Positions 18,124 to 22,833 of a DNA stretch of 22,833 nucleotides are shown here, piece after piece (within the stretch, counting starts at the first letter, position 1; every line of letters begins with the position of its first letter). Origin of the DNA: JAEUIX01 sp046156035 (lineage in GTDB: Bacteria > Planctomycetota > Phycisphaerae > Phycisphaerales > UBA1924). The notes beneath the pieces were generated by a model. The model had not been told where the DNA came from. It did no database searches and was given only the letters and a program-made list of their open reading frames with translations. A program made the position numbers and the translations under genes. Location of the stretch: the NCBI GenBank assembly GCA_046156035.1, contig JBJXEW010000005.1:1-22833 (forward strand). The letters are read 5' to 3'.

Positions 18124-18504
18124 ATGCCCGACTTTGCCACGCTCCAGCCCGCGCTCCTGCAAGGCACGCTTGATGTGATGGTGCTGGCGGTGCTGAAGCA
18201 CCGGCACCTGCACGGCTACGCGATTGCGCGGCAGATCGAGCGTGCGGCGGGGGGGTTGCTGGTGATCGAGGAAGGGTCGCTGTACCCGTGCCTGAAGCGG
18301 CTGACGAAGCGCGGCGACCTTGTGGCGGAGGCGAGGGTTTCGGACGAGAACCGTCGGATGAACGTGTACCGAATGACGCCCCAGGGGCGCAGAAGGCTGA
18401 AGGACCAGGTGGCGCTGTGGCGAACGGTGGCCGCGGCGGTCAGCCGCGTGATTGATGACCGGCCTCTGACGCCGGTGTTTTCCGCGGATGATCCGACGGA
18501 GTAG
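18124..18504 (+). CDS. PadR-family transcriptional regulator
   Basis: 126 aa with the PadR winged-helix pattern: LLQGTLDVMVLAVLKHRHLHGYAIARQIE, then IEEGSLYPCLKRLTKRGDLVAE and NRRMNVYRMTPQGRRRL. The C-terminal helix (VALWRTVAAAV) is the short dimerisation helix of the subfamily-1 type. These proteins usually repress their own promoter and an adjacent gene. Here the adjacent divergent genes are the exported amidase and epimerase, 95 bases away, so control of that operon is a reasonable inference. No effector can be inferred. Confidence 0.9.
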   Translation: MPDFATLQPALLQGTLDVMVLAVLKHRHLHGYAIARQIERAAGGLLVIEEGSLYPCLKRLTKRGDLVAEARVSDENRRMNVYRMTPQGRRRLKDQVALWRTVAAAVSRVIDDRPLTPVFSADDPTE

Positions 18505-18531
18505 CCGCAACGCGCCACCGGTTCTGGCTAC

Positions 18532-18548
18532 CCCACACTCCGTGTGGG
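18532..18548 (+). repeat. Family-1 hairpin downstream of padR-like gene
   Basis: CCCACAC-TCC-GTGTGGG, the same arm variant as the copy at 2156-2172, 27 bases after the regulator stop. It is followed by a short direct repeat TCATCAAC-TCATCAAC near 18559-18574. No gene is seen in 18505-18667. Confidence 0.8.
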
Positions 18549-18890
18549 TGGTTCTGCACTCATCAACTCATCAACTTTTCCCCTCTCACGGCCACCTTCG
18601 CGCGCGATTGCGCGTCCCTCCATCCACCCGCGCTTGCCCTCGCCCATGAGCCCGTCCACGCTCAGGCATGGCCCGCAAACGCTCCACTCGCCACGCACCC
18701 GCACCCGCCCTCCCCCTCCGCGACACCACGCTCGCCAGGCTCGATCGCATCATCCGCGACGATGACGAGCCCACACGCGAGGCCCGCCTCGCATGCGGCC
18801 TCCTCCTCCGCCACTTCGCCCACGAAGACCGCATCGCCCTCGCCCGCGACCGCCACGAGTTCAACGTCAAACGCTGCGCCGTTCGGTCCG

Positions 18891-18936
18891 CTGGGGCTTC
18901 CCTTCGGCCTCGTGGGGCGGACGTCCCGTCCGCCGA
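18891..18936 (+). repeat. 46-bp family-2 element, copy 1
   Basis: Matches 19131-19176 with 4 mismatches in 46 bases; contains the hairpin 18916-18934 (GGCGGACG-TCC-CGTCCGCC). It lies in frame within the unrecognised ORF. Confidence 0.85.
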
Positions 18937-19130
18937 TGCCGCCGCGGCCATCGACTTCGCAAGCCCGCCACTCGCCGTCGCCGCCTACCGCCTCGGCTAC
19001 TGGCGCGGCCACAACCGCTCCCCCTACGAAAACGAAAACCCGCCGTACGCATCCGCCGCCGCATGCTCCGAGGCCCGCGCCCAGATCGCCCGCATCCACG
19101 CCATCTGGCCCTTGCGCGACCTCGAATGTG

Positions 19131-19176
19131 GTGGGGCTGCCCTTCAGCCTGGTGGGGCGGACGTCCCGTCCGCCGA
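19131..19176 (+). repeat. 46-bp family-2 element, copy 2
   Basis: Second copy exactly 240 bases after the first, so in the same reading phase; hairpin at 19156-19174 is identical to copy 1. Confidence 0.85.
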
Positions 19177-19321
19177 CCCCGTTTCCCGGCGCGCACACGC
19201 AGTTTCCCCTCCCTCTGGGAGGGGCGAGGGGAGGGTCGTGCCCACCACCATCCCCCTCACCATCCTCGTCCTGGTCCTTCTCTTTGCGCAGGCCATCACC
19301 CCGCGCCCGCATCCGGACTTC

Positions 19322-19357
19322 ATTTGGCCATTTGGCCATTTGTTATTTGGCCATTTG
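19322..19357 (+). repeat. Heptad/octad array C (TTTGGCCA, TTTGTTA)
   Basis: TTTGGCCA, TTTGGCCA, TTTGTTA, TTTGGCCA in tandem, ending 10 bases from the convergent ilvE stop. It belongs to the same TTTG-starting class as arrays A and B, but most units have 8 bases. Confidence 0.8.
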
Positions 19358-19366
19358 AGCGCAGCC

Positions 19367-20416
19367 TCAATCCTCCGGCACGTGGTCGCTCGTCACCACC
19401 TTGCGGAAGGCATCGCGCAGCCGCTTGGTCACCGGGCCTTCGCCGCCCGGGCCGATCCGCGCATCGTCGATCTGCTGCACCGCGATGATCTCCGCCGCCG
19501 TTCCCGTCAGGAACACCTCATCGGCGCCCTTCAACTCTTCCGGTCGGATGTTGCGGATCGTGTACCTGATCCCCGCCGCGGTCATCAGGTCGATCACAAA
19601 CCGCCGCGTCACGCCCTCCAGCACACCCGCCTCGGTCGGCGGCGTGAACACCTGCCCGTTGTTGATCATGAAGATGTTGTCGCCCGTGCACTCGCACACA
19701 TACCCGTCAAGGTTCAGCATGATCGCTTCGAGGCACCCCGCGTCGATCGCCTCCACCTTGGCCAGAATGTTGTTCAGGTAGTTCAAACTCTTCACCCGCG
19801 GGTCCAAGCACGCGATCGGCGTGCGCGGCCGCTTGGCGATGATCACCTTCATCCCCGTCTGATACACCTCGGGCGGGTACAAACTGATCTGGTCGGCAAT
19901 GCAGATCACCCCCGCCACCGGGCACTTGAACGGGTTGAGGCCCAAACTGCCGTAGCCGCGCGTGACCACCAGCCGGATGTACCCATCCACAATGCCGTTG
20001 GCGTTGATGCAGTCGCGCATCACCTGCACCATCTCATCGCGCGTGATGGGAATCTTGAGGCGCAGCGCCTCCGCCGAGCGCCACAAACGCTCCATGTGCT
20101 GGCCGCACTTGAAGATCTTCCGCTTGTAGATGCGGATGCCCTCGAAGCACCCGTCGCCGTAGAGCAGGCCGTGGTCGTACACGCTGATCGTGGCCTCGCC
20201 CTTGGGCACCATCTTGCCGTTCACATAGATGATCGGCTTGGTCTCCTTCGTCCAGTCCGCGGCCTTCGCCAAATGCGCGGCGGGCGAATGGTCGCTGAGC
20301 GCCACCGTGCGCGAGGCCCGTGCGGGCTTGCTCACCCCGTTCACATGCTTGCGCACGCCGTTCTTCGCGGCGGCAACAGGGGCGGGCTTCTTCACGGGCG
20401 CGGCCTTGGTCTTCAT
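19367..20416 (-). CDS. ilvE: Branched-chain amino acid aminotransferase (class IV PLP enzyme)
   Basis: 349 aa. Catalyses the last step of Leu/Ile/Val synthesis (transamination of 2-oxo acids with glutamate), in the cytoplasm. Class IV signature: VYDHGLLYGDGCFEGIRIY (about 79-97), PLP lysine K209 in DPRVKSLNYLNN, E242 in YVCECTGDNIFMI, and LTGTAAEIIAVQQID near the C-terminus. ATG 20416 has an AAGGA ribosome site 7 bases upstream; the frame extends to 20488 but only through hairpin sequence. Residues 1-60 are an unusual Lys/Ala/Pro-rich extension (KTKAAPVKKPAPVAAAKNG) not found in the usual enzyme of about 300 aa. No other ilv or leu genes are nearby. A D-amino-acid or 4-amino-4-deoxychorismate enzyme is less likely given the CFEGIR pattern. 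Confidence 0.9.
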   Translation of the reverse strand: MKTKAAPVKKPAPVAAAKNGVRKHVNGVSKPARASRTVALSDHSPAAHLAKAADWTKETKPIIYVNGKMVPKGEATISVYDHGLLYGDGCFEGIRIYKRKIFKCGQHMERLWRSAEALRLKIPITRDEMVQVMRDCINANGIVDGYIRLVVTRGYGSLGLNPFKCPVAGVICIADQISLYPPEVYQTGMKVIIAKRPRTPIACLDPRVKSLNYLNNILAKVEAIDAGCLEAIMLNLDGYVCECTGDNIFMINNGQVFTPPTEAGVLEGVTRRFVIDLMTAAGIRYTIRNIRPEELKGADEVFLTGTAAEIIAVQQIDDARIGPGGEGPVTKRLRDAFRKVVTSDHVPED

Positions 20417-20448
20417 GATGCGATCCTTGGTTCTTGGCTTTGCGTACC

Positions 20449-20530
20449 CCCACTCTCCGAGTGGGTCTCTTGTCTTGGGTACCCCCACTCTCCGAGTGGG
20501 GGTCTTGGTCTTTGCACCCCGGCGGGGTGC
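20449..20530 (-). repeat. Tandem hairpins in the ilvE leader
   Basis: Family-1 hairpins at 20449-20465 (7 bp) and 20481-20503 (10 bp, ACCCCCACTC/GAGTGGGGGT) are followed by a third hairpin at 20514-20530 (GCACCCC-GGC-GGGGTGC). On the ilvE transcript the first two would show GGA in the loop, about 35-90 bases before the start codon. The rest of the 20417-20761 spacer shows no gene; it should also hold the ilvE promoter, but no convincing boxes were found. Confidence 0.7.
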
Positions 20531-20761
20531 GCGAACATCCGTCCAGCGATGGGGGCCGACCCCGGCACAACCCGCTCGGCCGCCCCCGACAGTTCACACT
20601 TCGGCTCCCGACAGCCACATGGTAATCGATCGCGCGTGAATCGCCACCGGGCATATGCACGCTGGATACAAAGACATCCGATGTATCACGGCCCATCAAG
20701 CACGCCCGCACACAAACCCGCAGCGCACGTCTCCACGCCATGCGCTCACACACGCGCCGGA

Positions 20762-22831
20762 CTATTCCCGCGCCGGCAACGCGTTCAAGATCACGCGGAT
20801 GGGTTCGGTCTGGGCGGGCGACAGTTGCACCAGCAGGCGTTGGCCGTCTGGCGCGGCGTCGAAGGAGTCGATGATGTCGGTGGTTTCGATGAAGACGCGC
20901 GCTGCCGGCGGTGTGGCAAAGGCGGCCGCGTCTTTGAGATCAACCGCCATGATGCGCGAGGGTTCGGTGGCGGCGGCCGTGCCCAGTTTGGACTTGATGT
21001 AGTAGAGGCGGTCGCCACGGGGCGCCCACACGGGATACGACCCGCCGTCGGAGACCTGCACGCTGGCACCGGGGCCGGGGTAGGGTCCGAGATAGACCTC
21101 GCGCCGGCCCGACTCGTCGGACTCGAAGGCGACCCAGCGCCCGTCCGGCGAGAACCGGCCGCCGTCTTCCGCGGCGGGAGAACTGCGGAAGGGCACGGCG
21201 GGCCCGGTGCCGTCGAGCGGCAGCACGCGCAACTCCTCGTCCAGTTTCTCGACCACGCCGTTCACCATGAGCACGCGACCGTCAGGCGAGGCGGTGCGCG
21301 GCATCCAGACGCGGCCACCGCTGCCGGGGCCGTAGAGCCTCGTGGCGCCCTTGGAGCCGTCGGCAGGAATGGTGTAGACCTCGGGGGAATCGGCCTTGTC
21401 GGAGGCGTAGAAGATGGTGCGCCCGTCGGCGCTCCACACCGGCGCGCCCTCCCACGACGCTTCGGTGGTGAGGCGGGTGCTGGTGGGGCGTGCGACGCCG
21501 TAGACCCACAGATCGCTCAGGCCGGTGCGGCGTTCCACGACCGCGGCGGCAACGCGGGCGCCATCGGGCGAGATGCGGAAGCCCTGAAAGTCGGCGGTGG
21601 GGCCGATGCCGCCGACGGGCGTGCCCGCGGTGTCGAACCAGACCAGGCGGCGGTCGGCCACGGGCGGCGTGAAGACGAGGTTGCCTGTGCGCGACACCGA
21701 CAGGTCGGTGTTGCCGGTGGGGCGGAAGTAGCCGACACCGTCGGCGATGAGCACGGGCTCGCCACGGGTGCGGCAGGTGGCGGGGTCGAAGCGCAGAGCC
21801 TTGATCGCCGCGTCGTCAACGTAGACGAGCCAGCCGGGGTCGGCGTACCACACCTTGGAGGTGAGGTCGGCGACGTGGGTACGCTCGTCGGAACCGAGGC
21901 GGCCGGCGTACACGCGGCCCACGCTGATCTCCTGATCGGGCCGGCGAAAAATCGCGAGGTAGATGTAGCGTTGGCCGTCGGGAAGGAAGTGCCCGAACAG
22001 ATGGCCGCGCTCGTGCGCTGTGGCGTCGAGGCGGGTGAGGGGTTGGGCGGTGCCGCCCGCGGCGGGCAGCGAGACCATACCGCCGAGGCCTTCGGGGCCG
22101 CCGACAAATCGCGAGATGAGGAGCGTGCCGGCCGAACTCCACGAGACGCCGTCGCTGCCCGGCTCGGCGGCCAGCAGCCGGCGGGCACCGCCTTGTTCAA
22201 GGTCCAGGGCCCAGAGTTTGCCCTCTGCGTGGAAGGCGATGGAGCGGCCGTCGGGCGACCAGGCGGGAGCGAAGGCGTTGGCCGTTTCAGGGAGCGGACG
22301 CGCGTCGAACGAGTCGAGCGGTCGGTGCCAGAAACACCAGATGCCCGTGTCGGCGGCGCGGGCATTGAAGACGATGGACCGGCCGTCGGGCGAGATGATC
22401 GGCCTGCTGGCACGTTGGTAGGCGGGGGTGGAGGAGGGGATGATGAGCCGCGCGGCGAGATGCGCCGGTGCCGTGGTGCCAAAGGCTCCCCCCCACCACA
22501 ACCCGGCGCCCGCGGCGGCGAGCGCGAGGGCGGTGACACCCCACGGGAGCAGGGTGCGGAGTGTGGGGCGTGCCCCGTGTGTGCTGCGCGGGGCGAAACC
22601 CAGCGTCGTTCCGGCGGGATCGTCGATGGCCTGATCGAGGTCGATGCGTGCATCGCCGATGTCGTGGAGGCGGCGTTTGCGATCCTTGGCGAGGCAGCGG
22701 CGCAGCAGCACCTGCACGAGCGCGGGCGTGCCGGGCGGCAGCAGTGTCCAGTTGGGCTCGCGGTGGAGGATGGCGCCCAGGGAGTCGGTGACGGTTTCAC
22801 CGCCGAAGGGGCCCAGGCCGGAGAGCATCTC
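20762..22831 (-). CDS. Membrane Ser/Thr protein kinase with PD40/TolB-like propeller, 5'-truncated by window edge
   Basis: The frame runs off the right edge, so the ATP-binding and catalytic parts are outside. Numbering from the Met at 22828, residues 1-73 are the end of the kinase domain and are nearly identical to the kinase at the left edge. A transmembrane segment follows at about 93-114 (LLPWGVTALALAAAGAGLWW). The outer part is a PD40 propeller: SPDGRSIVF near 146, SPDGRSIAF near 190, ISPDGARVAAAV, SADGRTIFYASD, and FSPDGRWVAFESDESGRREVYLG near 565. Propeller residues have diverged strongly from the left paralogue. The stop is at 20762-20764. The family is firm; the signal sensed is unknown. 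Confidence 0.88.
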   Translation of the reverse strand, partial: EMLSGLGPFGGETVTDSLGAILHREPNWTLLPPGTPALVQVLLRRCLAKDRKRRLHDIGDARIDLDQAIDDPAGTTLGFAPRSTHGARPTLRTLLPWGVTALALAAAGAGLWWGGAFGTTAPAHLAARLIIPSSTPAYQRASRPIISPDGRSIVFNARAADTGIWCFWHRPLDSFDARPLPETANAFAPAWSPDGRSIAFHAEGKLWALDLEQGGARRLLAAEPGSDGVSWSSAGTLLISRFVGGPEGLGGMVSLPAAGGTAQPLTRLDATAHERGHLFGHFLPDGQRYIYLAIFRRPDQEISVGRVYAGRLGSDERTHVADLTSKVWYADPGWLVYVDDAAIKALRFDPATCRTRGEPVLIADGVGYFRPTGNTDLSVSRTGNLVFTPPVADRRLVWFDTAGTPVGGIGPTADFQGFRISPDGARVAAAVVERRTGLSDLWVYGVARPTSTRLTTEASWEGAPVWSADGRTIFYASDKADSPEVYTIPADGSKGATRLYGPGSGGRVWMPRTASPDGRVLMVNGVVEKLDEELRVLPLDGTGPAVPFRSSPAAEDGGRFSPDGRWVAFESDESGRREVYLGPYPGPGASVQVSDGGSYPVWAPRGDRLYYIKSKLGTAAATEPSRIMAVDLKDAAAFATPPAARVFIETTDIIDSFDAAPDGQRLLVQLSPAQTEPIRVILNALPARE

Positions 22832-22833
22832 GT
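22611..22833 (-). repeat. Right copy of inverted terminal repeat (kinase coding sequence)
   Basis: Reverse complement of bases 1-223, exact over the outer 127 bp and then 6 mismatches over the inner 96 bp. It encodes the same kinase subdomain in the minus-strand paralogue. Confidence 0.95.

Larger units (their letters stand above)
18668..19357 (+). pseudogene. Unrecognised ORF disrupted by repeat elements and lacking its own stop
   Basis: From ATG 18668 the frame reads MARKRSTRHAPAPAL, then LDRIIRDDDEPTREARLACG and FAHEDRIALARDRHEFN, and later AAYRLGYWRGHNRSPYE with GC-rich third positions, which looks like real protein. Two family-2 elements in the same frame each add a GGADVPSAD-like peptide. 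A hydrophobic stretch (TIPLTILVLVLLFAQAI) follows near 19250-19295, then heptad array C. No stop occurs in this frame up to the window end, so the 3' end given here is only where array C ends and the convergent ilvE coding begins. A slip within array C into the next frame would end at TGA 19356-19358. I do not recognise the family. It may be a decayed gene or a gene with a recently lost stop. Confidence 0.4.

Overview
The window is GC-rich (by eye about two thirds G+C) bacterial DNA with dense, strongly GC3-biased coding. Several features point to Planctomycetota, probably a Phycisphaerae-like lineage. These are two inward-facing PD40/TolB-propeller Ser/Thr kinases, two Tat-exported enzymes with an SRREF signal, a secreted TFTYQGQL-type protein, a flotillin/NfeD pair, and intergenic space full of short hairpins and 7-bp tandem repeats. 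The lineage is inferred from gene types only. No rRNA, tRNA, CRISPR array or insertion sequence was found.

Layout: (1) 3-2105, 3' part of a membrane Ser/Thr kinase. (2) 2106-2464, repeat-rich spacer. (3) 2465-6286, a tightly overlapped three-gene operon: N6-adenine DNA methylase and two different PIN-domain nucleases. This is the best candidate for an undescribed defence or toxin module. (4) 8920-6370 (minus), nfeD-like, flotillin and pspC-like genes, a membrane-organisation/envelope-stress operon. (5) 9039-9602, a small SAM methyltransferase. (6) 9913-11757, a secreted repeat protein. (7) 12062-14816, lepA with an insertion of about 80 residues, coupled to a zeta-toxin-like kinase and a 46-aa partner ORF. 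(8) 18028-14969 (minus), Tat-exported amidase and Tat-exported NAD-dependent epimerase, divergent from a PadR regulator at 18124-18504. (9) 18668 to about 19357, an unrecognised ORF carrying two 46-bp hairpin elements and lacking its own stop. (10) 20416-19367 (minus), branched-chain aminotransferase. (11) 22831-20762 (minus), 3' part of a second kinase.

Two themes run through the window. First, small repeats lie between genes and also reach into them. One hairpin family (8 copies, with compensatory arm changes) and a second hairpin element (3 good copies) share a TCC loop. Heptad arrays supply the end and stop codon of the epimerase and a stretch of the LepA insertion. Second, the two ends of the window are exactly identical in inverted orientation for 127 bp, then similar to about 223 bp, inside the kinase coding region. 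The window therefore looks like a contig whose ends stop at a shared repeat, and both kinases are cut off by this boundary rather than by biology.
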